A stretch of DNA of 46,196 nt from assembly GCA_016218925.1 (NCBI GenBank), contig JACRCR010000125.1, forward strand, positions 1-46,196, read 5' to 3'. The position numbers were made by a program, and so were the translations under genes. The notes beneath the pieces were generated by a model that worked only from the letters and a program-made list of their open reading frames with translations, did not search any database and had not been told where the DNA came from. This DNA is from Deltaproteobacteria bacterium. Its GTDB lineage: Bacteria > Desulfobacterota > Binatia > UBA1149 > CAITLU01. Shown here in pieces: positions 16,246-25,337 of this stretch. Position 1 is the first letter of the stretch. Each line of letters starts with the position of its first letter.

Positions 16246-17664
16246 CTAGAGCGGTCGCAGTTCGACCAGGAAGCAGCCACCCCCGTGGTCTTCCATCCGC
16301 GCGAACGTGTAGTACGACCCGGCTCTCTTCAGGTAGTCCTCCGGGGGCGTCGCGGTGTTCCACAGCACGATCCAGATGCGTGCCAGCGGGTCGCGCAGGT
16401 AGAGCCCCTCGATCTTCCTGCGGTTGCCCCATGGAAGGTAGAGATCGGGACGCCTCAGGTAGTAGCTCACCGCGTAGTCCGCGTAGCCGTTGTCGACCAG
16501 GATCGCGTCGCGCGGCGCGACCTGCGCCCTGATGGTCTCGCCGACCGTGCGCCAGTCGGTCGCCCTCCATCCGGCCGTCCACTCCACATGAGTCGCGGCC
16601 GGAAGCATCAACGCGATCAGCACACCGACGGTGATGGCGGCAAACCAGCGACGCCTGGCGATCCCGGCCGACGCGAGCAGACACATTCCCATCAATGCCA
16701 CGATTCCGTAACGCACCAGATAGAACGGCGTCCCGAAACGCGACATCACCACTGGTACGACCACACAGCAGAGGCTCAACGCAATGCCGAGCCAGAGGCC
16801 AAAATCGCGCGGGCCGAGTCGGCGAACCCCGTTCGCGGCCAGCGCCGCCAGCAAAGTCAGCAACGCGACGCCCCCGGCATAGTCGCGATACGACTCGCCG
16901 ATGATCTGCCAGCCGTACCACGCGATCCACAGGTTGCCTTTGTCGAGCCCCCGCAACGAGCTCACGGTGACCCAGATCCAGGGTGCATAGAGCAGCCCGA
17001 GGCAAAGTTGGAGCGCCGATCCGCCCCAGAAACCGAGGGCCGGCCTCTCTCGCATCGAGACCAGCGCGAGCAGGTATGCCGAGACCTGCGCAAGTACGAC
17101 GAAAACCGCATACGGATGCGTGTAGAGCATCGCCGTGGTGACCAGCACATAACCCCCGCGCCGCAACCGCGTAGGTTGCCTCACCAGCTGCGCAAGCACG
17201 AAGCACGACCACAGCGACAGGAAGATCAACAGCGAGTAGCAGCGGGCCTCCTGCGAGTACGCGACGTGATACGGACTAGCCGCCAGCAACGTCGCCGCCA
17301 GCAACCCGGTACGCCGATCGAACAGCGAGTTGCCCAGCCGAAACAGCATGAACACGCTGGCGACGCCCAGCAGCACCGAAGGCAGTCGCACCGCGAACTC
17401 CGAGCTGCCGAACGACGCTACCCAGTAGTGCATCAGCAAGGAATACAGCGGCGGATTCAGCTCGATGGTCGTGAGTATCCGCCACATCTCGTCGAGCGGC
17501 TTGCTCACCAGCCAGACCGTCTCGGCCTCGTCCACCCACAGTGAAGCGATGCCGAGATGGTACAGCCTCAGTGCGCAAGCGCAGGCGAGGATCACCAGCA
17601 CCCACAACCACGACGGTGCGGTCGCTCGCGACGGCGGGGACGAGGCGGTGTCGCGCACTTGCAT
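16246..17664 (-). CDS. GT39/ArnT-like membrane glycosyltransferase
   Basis: The 472-residue protein has about ten hydrophobic segments. Its first loop motif, HLGIASLWVDEAETVW, carries the acidic DE pair typical of the GT-C fold (PMT/ArnT), and NPPLYSLLMHYW follows at the expected place. Such enzymes transfer a sugar from a polyprenyl phosphate to lipid or protein on the outer face of the inner membrane. The C-terminal 100 residues form a soluble tail. I use the ATG at 17664; an upstream in-frame start at 17727 adds an Arg-rich stretch. Donor and acceptor cannot be named. It is divergent from the cupin-cyclase gene. Confidence 0.85.
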   Translation of the reverse strand: MQVRDTASSPPSRATAPSWLWVLVILACACALRLYHLGIASLWVDEAETVWLVSKPLDEMWRILTTIELNPPLYSLLMHYWVASFGSSEFAVRLPSVLLGVASVFMLFRLGNSLFDRRTGLLAATLLAASPYHVAYSQEARCYSLLIFLSLWSCFVLAQLVRQPTRLRRGGYVLVTTAMLYTHPYAVFVVLAQVSAYLLALVSMRERPALGFWGGSALQLCLGLLYAPWIWVTVSSLRGLDKGNLWIAWYGWQIIGESYRDYAGGVALLTLLAALAANGVRRLGPRDFGLWLGIALSLCCVVVPVVMSRFGTPFYLVRYGIVALMGMCLLASAGIARRRWFAAITVGVLIALMLPAATHVEWTAGWRATDWRTVGETIRAQVAPRDAILVDNGYADYAVSYYLRRPDLYLPWGNRRKIEGLYLRDPLARIWIVLWNTATPPEDYLKRAGSYYTFARMEDHGGGCFLVELRPL

Positions 17665-17898
17665 CCCGATCACGGCCGTCGGCCGACTCCTGCGCGCGGT
17701 CCATGAACGCGACGCTTGCACCCGCACGTCAACATGCGGCCGAGACCCTCACCGCGGGCGACGAAACCGGTTTCGTGGCAGGTGGATTCATCCCGGCACG
17801 AACTATGGGTTCGCAAGCACCAGAGCAAGGAGAGTTGGGGCCCCGAAATCGCCGAACCCCGTTGCAGCCACCCACGCCGTGACGAATACTCTGGCACC

Positions 17899-18750
17899 AT
17901 GCCGCACCTGCAACGCAAGGGATTTGCGCAACCCGACCACGCCCGGACCTTTCCGAACGGCAAGATCGACGTCATCCAGTTGGGAGAAGTGGCGGTGGGG
18001 CGCTTCCTGTTCCAACCCGGGTGGCGCTGGTCCGAGGACGTAGCCGCAATCGTCGGCACGCGTTCCTGCCAGCATCGCCACCTTGGATACACGATCTCCG
18101 GTTCGCTGCACGTGCGCATGGACGACGGCACCGAAATGGTCATCCAACCCGGCGACGCCTACGAGATTCCGCCGGGGCACGATGCGTGGGTCGAGGGCGA
18201 GCAGGCCTGGGACTCGGTGGAGTTCACCAGTGCACGCACCTTCGCGATGTCGCCGCAGGAACTCGGGGAGCGGACCCTCGCTACGATCCTGTTCAGCGAC
18301 ATCGTCGATTCGACCGCCAAGCTCGCGACGCTCGGCGACCGCGCGTGGGCGGAGTTGCTGGAGGAACACAACGCGCGTGTCCGCACGGCGATCGACCAGT
18401 TTCGCGGTCGCGAGATGGCCACGCTCGGCGACGGCTTCCTCGCGCTGTTCGACGGTCCTGCCCGTGCGGTGCGCGCGGCGGTGTCGATGGACCAGGCGGT
18501 GACCGATCTCGGGCTGCGCCTGCGCGTGGGGATCCATACCGGAGAACTCGAGATCGTCGGAGGCCAGGTGCGTGGCCTCGCGGTACACACGGCGGCGCGA
18601 GTCGCCGCACTGGCCGGCCCCGGAGAAGTCCTCGTCTCGGCCACCACGCACGATCTGCTGGACGGGTCCGGACTTTCCTTCGAGCTTCACGGCGAACACG
18701 AACTCAAAGGCCTGAGCGGCAAGCGCGCGTTGTTCGCGCTGGAACGCTAG
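17899..18750 (+). CDS. Cupin domain fused to class III adenylate/guanylate cyclase
   Basis: The 283-residue protein has an N-terminal cupin (residues about 30-110; SCQHRHLGYTISG and QPGDAYEIPPGHDAW carry the usual His and Gly positions) and a C-terminal nucleotide cyclase catalytic domain. The cyclase motifs are TILFSDIVDSTAKL (first metal Asp), ATLGDGFLALFDG (second Asp) and LRVGIHTGELE. Both metal Asp residues are present, so it could be active. The cupin is probably a sensor for a small ligand or metal and would make this a soluble one-component producer of cAMP or cGMP. No dedicated effector lies beside it. The start ATG lacks a strong ribosome site. Confidence 0.88.
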   Translation: MPHLQRKGFAQPDHARTFPNGKIDVIQLGEVAVGRFLFQPGWRWSEDVAAIVGTRSCQHRHLGYTISGSLHVRMDDGTEMVIQPGDAYEIPPGHDAWVEGEQAWDSVEFTSARTFAMSPQELGERTLATILFSDIVDSTAKLATLGDRAWAELLEEHNARVRTAIDQFRGREMATLGDGFLALFDGPARAVRAAVSMDQAVTDLGLRLRVGIHTGELEIVGGQVRGLAVHTAARVAALAGPGEVLVSATTHDLLDGSGLSFELHGEHELKGLSGKRALFALER

Positions 18751-18900
18751 TCGAAACAAACCCTCCGCCACCAGAGTGTGACTCCGGTCGCCGTGCGGGC
18801 GCGGGGATGACAATTCACTCACGTACACGCCGCCGGCGTCCTGCCCCCACGCGCGCGCGTCGAAGCTCGCGATCGAGACTCGCCGAGCCGCGCGCCGGCG

Positions 18901-20961
18901 TCAGAGCCGCACCTCCAGGCCCGCGAATACGGTGCGGCCGGGGCGCGGAAAGCCGTAGGCCTCCTCGTAGTCGCTGTCGAGCAGGTTTTCGACGCTCACG
19001 TACGCATGCAGCCTGTCGTGGAAGAGCACCTGCTCCGCCTTGAGGTTGAGCACCGTGATGTCGTTGAGCCTGGCTTTCTGCAGCGGCGAGGTCCGTGAAT
19101 AGTAGTATTGGTTCATCACCCGTACGACGCTGCAGTAGAGCGAGAAGCCGAAATCGAACGAGTAGATGCCTTCGACCGTGAGCTTGTGCTCGGGCCGGTA
19201 CTGGAGTTCCTGCTTCTCCGAGGCGGGCGACCTGTCCTTGCTGCGCATGAAGGTGTAACCGGTACGCAGCGCGAGGTTGTCGATCACGCGTGTCTCTCCG
19301 GTCCATTCCAGCCCCTGGAAGCGGTACTCGTCGTTGTTCCGAAAGATGTCGGTAGAGTCGTTCTTCTCGATGTAGTCGTCGACGTCGATGTGGAATCCGG
19401 TCAGCGAAACCGACGAGAGCGCGCCGATGCCCTGCACCACGCCGACCTCGTAGTTGTACGATGTCTCGGTGGTGAGGTCTGGATTGCCTTCGCTCGGTCC
19501 GTAGAGCTGCCGCGTGGAAGGAAAGCGGATGTTGCGCGCGGCCGAGGCACGAAGCTGGGTGCTTTCGAAAACGTCGTAGTGGGCGCCAGCCAGCAACCCA
19601 TAGTCGTCGTCACTGCCGTCGTTCTTGTCGAGCCAGTGATGACTGTAACCCGCCACCAGTCCCAGCCGATCGACGGGAGTCACTTCGTATTCGAGTGCCA
19701 GCGAGTAGACCGCGAGCGACTCGTCCTGGCTGAAATGCCGCACCGCGTACTTCTTGGGTCCGCTGCCGCTGCCACCACCGGGCGCAGCGGCGCTCGAGGC
19801 CTTCACCTCGACGTCGCGGATGTCTGCGTGGGTGTCGAACAATTGATCCTCGCCGCTGAGCCCCAGCGTGAGCGTACCCACGCGCCCGAGGTCCGCAGCG
19901 CTCTGCAGCGTACCGCCGTAGATCTCGCTAGTGTTCTCCGCGTCGTAGGTGCCCTTGACGGTGGGATCGTCCATCGAGTCGTAGCGGTTGTCGTCGTAGC
20001 GATTCTCGCTCTCGTCCATGCGGTTGGCGAAGACCCAGCCGCGAAGCGAGAGCGGTCCGTCGGGATGATAGCTCGCTGAGAGCTGCCCGGATTCTCCCTG
20101 ATAGTCCTCGATCCGATCGTACTTCGGAGTAGTGGCGAAGATGTCGTTCTTGTCGTTGATCGTGATCGGCGGCTTACCGAACTCTCCGGTCAGCACCGCC
20201 GTGGTGATGCCGATGTCCAGGTATTCACGCGGCGAGTAGCCGAGGTTGGCGAACACGTTGCCACGCTCGTTGTCGGCGTTGTTCCTGACGCCACCGTTCT
20301 CTTCGGAGGTCGCGTTGAAAGCGTCCGACATCGGGAAGCCGTCGCTGGTGGTCACGCTCGAACCGACGAAGAAGTTGACTGGACCATCGGCGCCCGAAAG
20401 CGTCGCCCGGCCCAGCCACCTATTCTCCTGGCCGTACTCGGCCAGCGCCGTGCTCGCGACGCGTTCGGTTCCCTTCTTCGTGATGATGTCGATCACGCCG
20501 CCGAGACCGCCCTGTCCGTAAAGCACCGAGTGGTTCCCGTACGAGACCTTGATCTTGGCGATGTTCTCGACCGGGATGATGCTCGGATCGAACTGGCCGT
20601 CGTACGTCGAGTTGAACGGAATGCCGTTGAGCAGCAGCAGCACGTGGCGCGAACGCATGCCGCGGATGTCGACGCGCGCAACGCCGTCGGTGGCGGTACG
20701 GATGTCGACCCCCGGCAGCAGGTTCAGCGCCTGCTCGAGGTTGCGCGCACGGCGCTGGCTGATCTCCTCTGCCGTGACCTCCCTTACCGTGCCGGCGCGT
20801 TCGACTACGCAGCTATCCGCGCTGACGACGATCTGTCCGAGCGTGTAGACGCCCGACTCCTCGGCCGGCGGATCGCTCGATTGCGCCAGACCCGCGCCCG
20901 GCACAGCGAGCGACGCGCCGGCCAGCAGGCAGGCCGACAGCGCCAGCGACTTCGGTTTCAT
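18901..20961 (-). CDS. TonB-dependent outer-membrane receptor
   Basis: The 686-residue protein has a signal peptide (to about residue 26), a plug domain (ARNLEQALNLLPGVDIR, then IDIRGMRSRHVLLLLNGIP, and YGQGGLGGVIDIITKKG) and a C-terminal barrel ending in an aromatic-type strand (GRTVFAGLEVRL). Its size and plug resemble the BtuB/FepA-like group. It imports a scarce ligand across the outer membrane using TonB energy. GAGGAG precedes the ATG. The divergent ECF-type transporter 150 bases away suggests that both handle the same compound; the ligand is unknown. I looked for a cobalamin or other known riboswitch in its leader and found none. Confidence 0.92.
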   Translation of the reverse strand: MKPKSLALSACLLAGASLAVPGAGLAQSSDPPAEESGVYTLGQIVVSADSCVVERAGTVREVTAEEISQRRARNLEQALNLLPGVDIRTATDGVARVDIRGMRSRHVLLLLNGIPFNSTYDGQFDPSIIPVENIAKIKVSYGNHSVLYGQGGLGGVIDIITKKGTERVASTALAEYGQENRWLGRATLSGADGPVNFFVGSSVTTSDGFPMSDAFNATSEENGGVRNNADNERGNVFANLGYSPREYLDIGITTAVLTGEFGKPPITINDKNDIFATTPKYDRIEDYQGESGQLSASYHPDGPLSLRGWVFANRMDESENRYDDNRYDSMDDPTVKGTYDAENTSEIYGGTLQSAADLGRVGTLTLGLSGEDQLFDTHADIRDVEVKASSAAAPGGGSGSGPKKYAVRHFSQDESLAVYSLALEYEVTPVDRLGLVAGYSHHWLDKNDGSDDDYGLLAGAHYDVFESTQLRASAARNIRFPSTRQLYGPSEGNPDLTTETSYNYEVGVVQGIGALSSVSLTGFHIDVDDYIEKNDSTDIFRNNDEYRFQGLEWTGETRVIDNLALRTGYTFMRSKDRSPASEKQELQYRPEHKLTVEGIYSFDFGFSLYCSVVRVMNQYYYSRTSPLQKARLNDITVLNLKAEQVLFHDRLHAYVSVENLLDSDYEEAYGFPRPGRTVFAGLEVRL

Positions 20962-21110
20962 CCTCTCGTCTCCTCATGTGCGCTCGGGCGCTTGGGTCCG
21001 CACCCGGCCGGCCACGGTTCGACGGCAGATCGGGTCCCTCCCCGGCCGTCCTTGCCCGCACTTGCCGGTCCCCTTGCGTTTGTCGCGAGCAGTATGCATG
21101 GAAGAACCGC

Positions 21111-22592
21111 TTGAGTCACACATTCTCGACACAGCCGGAGCGTGCGCGGGCCGCGCACGGCCCCACGCCGCCGGCGGGCGAGTTCACGCCGTTGTCGCAC
21201 GGCGCGAACCGATCTGGATCGTGCGGCGCCGCGCCCGAGGCTGCGGCGCTGCGCCTTGACGGATTCTCCTACGCGTATCCGGGCGCCGATCGCTGGACGC
21301 TGCGCGAGGCGAGCCTGGAGATCTTGCCCGGCCAGTGCCACTGCCTGACAGGCCGGACCGGTTCTGGGAAGACCACGCTCGCGCTGGCGGCAAGAGCCCT
21401 GCTGCCGGCGGGTAGGACCCAGGGCTGCATCGACGTCGACGGCGGATCGCACGCGAGTGTCGGCCTGGTGCTCGAGAATCCCGAAGTACAGTTGCTCGCC
21501 GACACCGTCGCTGCCGAGGTGGCCTTCGGACTGGAGAACCGCTGCGTGGCTCCACGGGAGATGCCGGCGCGGGTGACGGCCGCACTGGCCGCCGTCGGCC
21601 TTACCAAGCCGTTGGACTTCCCGACCGCGCACCTGTCGATGGGTCAGAAGTACCGGCTACTGGTCGCCGCGCAGTGCGCCCTCGAACCCCGCGTGTTGAT
21701 TCTCGACGAACCCGTGGCGCAACTCGATGAGGACGGGCTGGACTCGCTGACCGCGATCATCGAGGAACTGAAGCGACGCGGAGTCGCAATGCTGCTGTGC
21801 GAGCACAGCCCCGGACCGCTCGCTGGGGTGATCGACCGGTACTGGCAACTCACCGGTGATGGAACGATCCTGCCGGGCCGCGCCGCTGAAGAGGCTGCGA
21901 CGCCGCGACGTGCGCGGCTCCCAATGCCCGCGCTTGGCGGCGCCTGCGTAGTGTCGACCCGTGGCCTGTCGCTCCACCCGGCCGATGCGACGCCGGCCTG
22001 GAGCCGGGCTTCGCTCACCGTCGGCGCAGGCCAGCGCGTAGCACTGTGCGCACGCAACGGAGCCGGGAAGACCTCGCTGCTGAGATGCCTGACCGGATTC
22101 ATCGCCCCCGCGGCCGGTGAAGTCCACGTTCTGGGTGCGTCTCCATCGCCCGAGCGTCTTCGTGGCCGGGTCGGATACCTCGCCCAGAATCCGGAGCGGC
22201 AGCTTTTCGAGACCACGGTGTTCGAGGAGGTGGCGTTTCCGCTGCGCCGGCTGGGCTCGGCGCCGGGCGTGCTGCGCGACAGAGTCGAGGAGACGCTCGA
22301 TCGCTGCGGCATCGGCGATCAGGCAGCGCGCTCGCCACATCGCCTCAGCTACGGACAGAAGCGCCTGGTGGCACTGGCCTCGATCGTGGCCGCCGAGCCG
22401 CAGCTATTGCTGCTCGATGACCCCTTCGCCGGTCTGGACGAGGCTCACATGGCAAGGGTCGCCGATCTGCTGGCCGACCTGAGCAGCCGGCGAGGGACGG
22501 CGGTGTTGTGGACGAGCCACGATGGTTGTGCGACGAGTAACTGGGCCGACGTGATCTGGGTGATCGAAGGAGGAACGCTTGTCGCTGCCTAG
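21111..22592 (+). CDS. ECF-type ABC transporter, two fused ATPase domains
   Basis: Two complete ABC ATPases lie in one chain. The first has GRTGSGKTT, LSMGQKYR and LILDEPVAQLDEDG; the second has ARNGAGKTS, LSYGQKRL and LLLLDDPFAGLDEAH. The fused EcfA-EcfA' plan is found in some ECF and EcfT-like importers. The second domain has the Q-loop AQNPERQLFETTVFEEVAFPLRRLG, typical of ECF ATPases. The start is uncertain: TTG at 21111 follows a weak GGAAGA, and an ATG at 20976 would begin 14 bases from the divergent receptor gene. It overlaps the EcfT gene by 14 bases, giving tight coupling. Confidence 0.88.
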   Translation: MSHTFSTQPERARAAHGPTPPAGEFTPLSHGANRSGSCGAAPEAAALRLDGFSYAYPGADRWTLREASLEILPGQCHCLTGRTGSGKTTLALAARALLPAGRTQGCIDVDGGSHASVGLVLENPEVQLLADTVAAEVAFGLENRCVAPREMPARVTAALAAVGLTKPLDFPTAHLSMGQKYRLLVAAQCALEPRVLILDEPVAQLDEDGLDSLTAIIEELKRRGVAMLLCEHSPGPLAGVIDRYWQLTGDGTILPGRAAEEAATPRRARLPMPALGGACVVSTRGLSLHPADATPAWSRASLTVGAGQRVALCARNGAGKTSLLRCLTGFIAPAAGEVHVLGASPSPERLRGRVGYLAQNPERQLFETTVFEEVAFPLRRLGSAPGVLRDRVEETLDRCGIGDQAARSPHRLSYGQKRLVALASIVAAEPQLLLLDDPFAGLDEAHMARVADLLADLSSRRGTAVLWTSHDGCATSNWADVIWVIEGGTLVAA

Positions 22593-23259
22593 CCTCGACC
22601 GCGAGTGGCTCGGCGCGGACCGCTGCGCCGATGGTCAGCGCGCAGCGACCGTTTCCGCCGGACCGGCGCTGTCGGCGTCGCTGCTCCTTTCCGTCCTGGC
22701 GATCACGCTCGGCGACCCGCGCGTATTGTTCGCACTGAGCGCGGCGAACGTGGCCCTGGCCGCATGCTTCAGAACCGACCTGCGGCTGGTGAAGCACGCC
22801 GCGCGCGTGCTGGCGTGGCAGACTGCCGTGCTCGGCGCGCTCTACTGGCTGCGCTTCGGTCTGGCAGAGGGCACCTGGCCCGCGCTGCGCACCTCGTGGC
22901 AACTCTTTCTGGCATTCACACCGGGGATGATCGTGATGCACGGTACACGCCGGGCCGACCTGGAGCGTACGCTTGCGCGCGCTTTGCCCCACAGGGCCGC
23001 CTTCGTGCTCACCGTCTGTCTGAAGTTCGTCCCGATGCTACTCGCCGAGATCCGCACCATCTACGAAGCACAGGTACTGCGCGGCGCACGTATCCTGCCG
23101 CGCGATCTTGCGCGGCCGCGCAACTGGCCCGACGTGATCCACTGCCTGGTGGTTCCAGCCGTGGTGCGCGGGTTGGCACTGGCGGAGCACATCTCGCTGG
23201 CCGCGCGCGCGCGCGACTTCGGACTCCACCCGCGCCGCACCTGCTGGCCCGGAAGCTGA
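22579..23259 (+). CDS. EcfT/CbiQ-like transmembrane component
   Basis: The 226-residue membrane protein has four to five hydrophobic segments and, near the end, the coupling-helix signature AARARDFG (compare A-R-G in EcfT and CbiQ). It transmits ATPase movement to the substrate-binding component. The start is a TTG at 22579, decided by a full AAGGAGG ribosome site six bases upstream that lies inside the end of the ATPase gene. The S-component-like gene follows 14 bases after the stop. Confidence 0.85.
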   Translation: MSLPSLDREWLGADRCADGQRAATVSAGPALSASLLLSVLAITLGDPRVLFALSAANVALAACFRTDLRLVKHAARVLAWQTAVLGALYWLRFGLAEGTWPALRTSWQLFLAFTPGMIVMHGTRRADLERTLARALPHRAAFVLTVCLKFVPMLLAEIRTIYEAQVLRGARILPRDLARPRNWPDVIHCLVVPAVVRGLALAEHISLAARARDFGLHPRRTCWPGS

Positions 23260-23273
23260 GCGAGGCGCCAGCG

Positions 23274-23813
23274 ATGAACCGCGTCCCGCTCAAAGATTCG
23301 CTCTTCATGGGCTTCTGCGCCGTCTTCCTGCTGGTGACCAAGGGCGCGATGCGCTGGCACCTCGGAATCTCCGGCCACGCGATGTTCCTGACGGTGTTTT
23401 TCTTGATGCTGGCGCGCGGCTGCGTTGCTTCGCGGCTGGCCGCGACCGTGACCGGACTGCTGGCGGGCGCCGGGGCGGTGGCGCTCGGAATGGGACACGG
23501 CGGCCCGGTGCTGCTGCTGAACTTCCTGCTGCCCGGCGCAACCATCGACGCCGGTGCCCGAATCGCGCCCGGCCTGTTCACCAGCTACGCCAGATGCGCG
23601 CTGGTAGGTGCGACCGCCGGAGCTACCAAGTTCGCCGCCAGCGCGGCGATGGACCTGATGGTTGGAATGGATCGCGCGATCATCGTGCAGCACGCGCTGC
23701 TGGAGTCGGTCGCCGCGCTGCTCTTCGGTATCGCCGGCGGTCTGTGTGTCCCTCCGGTTCTGCGTCGTCTCGAAGCGCACGGCGTGATACAAGCGCGCGC
23801 GGGCGGCGCCTAG
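23274..23813 (+). CDS. Small integral membrane protein, probable ECF substrate-binding (S) component
   Basis: The 179-residue protein has about five to six membrane segments, with a conserved-looking GISGHAMFLTVFF loop and GHGGPVLLLNFLLPG. Its place right after the ATPase and EcfT genes, with 14-base spacing, makes an S-component role likely. I do not recognise a known vitamin-specific S family (BioY, ThiT, RibU, CbrT) in it, so the ligand is open. It ends three bases before the TiaS-like start. Confidence 0.7.
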   Translation: MNRVPLKDSLFMGFCAVFLLVTKGAMRWHLGISGHAMFLTVFFLMLARGCVASRLAATVTGLLAGAGAVALGMGHGGPVLLLNFLLPGATIDAGARIAPGLFTSYARCALVGATAGATKFAASAAMDLMVGMDRAIIVQHALLESVAALLFGIAGGLCVPPVLRRLEAHGVIQARAGGA

Positions 23814-23816
23814 CCC

Positions 23817-24560
23817 ATGCGGGTCCTGGTCTGCATCGACGACACCGACAATCTCGAAAGCCGCGGCACCGGCAAGCTGGCCGCGATCCTGGCGGGCCAG
23901 ATCGACCAGGACGGCTGGGGACAAAGCGCTTTCATCACTCGCCACCAACTCTTCGTGCATCCCGACATCCCCTATACGTCGCACAACAGTTCGATGTGCT
24001 TCGCCGCCGAAGTGCCGGAGTCGGGTTACGGGCTGCTCGTAGACCACGCCGGCGATTTCCTGGCACGCGAGAGCGCCGATGGTTCCGATCCGGGCCTGTG
24101 CGTGGTCGTTCTGACGCGACTCGCCGATGCCGAGCGCCTGTGCGCGTTCGGACGCGCGGCGAAGTCACAGGTGCTGACGAAGCAGGCTGCGTATGCTCTG
24201 GCACACGACCTCGGGATTCATCTGTCCGAACACGGAGGCACCGGCCAGGGAGTGATCGGTGCACTGGCGGGGGCTGGCCTCAGGCTCGGCGGCAACGACG
24301 GTCGCATGCGAGGACGACTCGAGATCGACGCGGCCGGAGCCAGCCGCACGGTGGCGGCGCTGCTCGCCCACCCGCTGATCGATCGCGTGCAGACGCTGGA
24401 AGGCGAGCCGCTCGGCGCCGAAGAACGCGTTGAGCTCGGCGGGAAGGTCAAGACCGTACTGCTCGACGGCAAAGCCGTGCTGCTGGTGGTACCGCAGACT
24501 CTCGAAGGCGCGGCGGCGCGCTGGCAGACCTGCCCCCACGAGATCATCAAGACCTATTGA
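23817..24560 (+). CDS. TiaS-like protein (DDTDN kinase-type domain), stand-alone
   Basis: The 247-residue protein opens with VCIDDTDNLESRGTGKLA, the signature of the N-terminal domain of archaeal TiaS, which makes agmatidine in tRNA-Ile2 by phosphorylating C34. A second conserved run is SEHGGTGQGVIGALAGAGLR. It lacks the OB-fold and zinc ribbon of full TiaS, and bacteria normally use TilS for this tRNA, so tRNA modification is unlikely. It sits three bases after the S component, so it is co-transcribed with the transporter. A kinase acting on the imported compound is a plausible inference. Family similarity is clear; function is not known. Confidence 0.7.
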   Translation: MRVLVCIDDTDNLESRGTGKLAAILAGQIDQDGWGQSAFITRHQLFVHPDIPYTSHNSSMCFAAEVPESGYGLLVDHAGDFLARESADGSDPGLCVVVLTRLADAERLCAFGRAAKSQVLTKQAAYALAHDLGIHLSEHGGTGQGVIGALAGAGLRLGGNDGRMRGRLEIDAAGASRTVAALLAHPLIDRVQTLEGEPLGAEERVELGGKVKTVLLDGKAVLLVVPQTLEGAAARWQTCPHEIIKTY

Positions 24561-24629
24561 CAGACCGGCGCGGCGACGGAGCGGCTGCGCCGGCCCTGCG
24601 ACCTTCGCGGCGGCGCGCTTTGCTCCGCG

Positions 24630-25127
24630 TCAGTCGAGCGAGCAGACACCCCAGTTCGGCGAGGATACCGGGAGTGAAGAGTTAGCACTGGTCTCGCACG
24701 CGCTGGCGGCGTCCAGTCGCGGACGCTTGCAGCCGCGGACGTCGGCGCACTCCTTGCTCACTCCGCAGTCGGGCGAGGTAGCGTTGCCGGTAACGCTGGA
24801 AGCGAAAAGAAGTGCGCCGGGCCCCGCACAACCCCTTCCAGAATCGATCGGCGCCTCTACCCCGTTCTCCTGGCTTCCGGCAACGACGGTATTCGTCAGC
24901 TTCGCGCCCCTGAAGGCGCGAACCCCCCAGCGGTTGTTCTCGACCAGCGAGTCGAGGATCTTGACCGTGCCACCCTCGACGCCGACAAAACCGCTGTCAG
25001 AGATCGTGACGTCCACGATCCTGATCGAATTGCCTCGAACTCCTGTACCTCCGCTTCCGAGAATCGCTCCGGGACCGACGATCGCGCAGGGACCGAAGCA
25101 TTCCACGCCGGCACGGCGAGAATCCAA
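24630..25127 (-). pseudogene. Remnant of a right-handed beta-helix repeat protein
   Basis: About 165 codons encode beta-helix rungs (IRIVDVTISDSGFVGVEGG, VKILDSLVENNRWGVRAF, LTNTVVAGSQENGV) and a Cys-rich tail ending in SPNWGVCSLD, a tail I associate with extracellular beta-helix proteins of uncultured deltaproteobacterial-type genomes. There is no signal peptide and no good start: a TTG at 25127 or GTG near 25106 would be needed, and an in-frame stop lies a few codons upstream. It looks like the 3' end of a longer gene that lost its front. It is convergent with the TiaS-like gene and divergent from hpt. Confidence 0.6.
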
Positions 25128-25337
25128 CCGGCGGTGTGAACGCCGTCACTCGCAGCAGTACCTGATCGCCGAAAGGGAGCCGACAACGTGCTGATCGGCG
25201 ATACGCATACGGTGATCGACCCTCTCAAAGCCACGCCGATCGTAGAGTCCGGTCGCCGGCCTCGTCGTAACCGCGCGATGGGTCTCTTTTCCCGAGCGCG
25301 GCAGATGTGCAACTGTGGCGCTACTGCGAGGGACGAC

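Noticed and set aside
20976..21110. ATG start of the double ATPase at 20976
   Set aside because: It would begin 14 bases from the divergent receptor start and add a Cys/Arg-rich stretch with no family match; TTG 21111 or a later start is more likely.
18901..21260. Cobalamin, TPP or FMN riboswitch in the leader of the TonB receptor or the transporter
   Set aside because: I read both strands of the divergent region for the conserved B12-box, TPP and FMN core sequences and found none.
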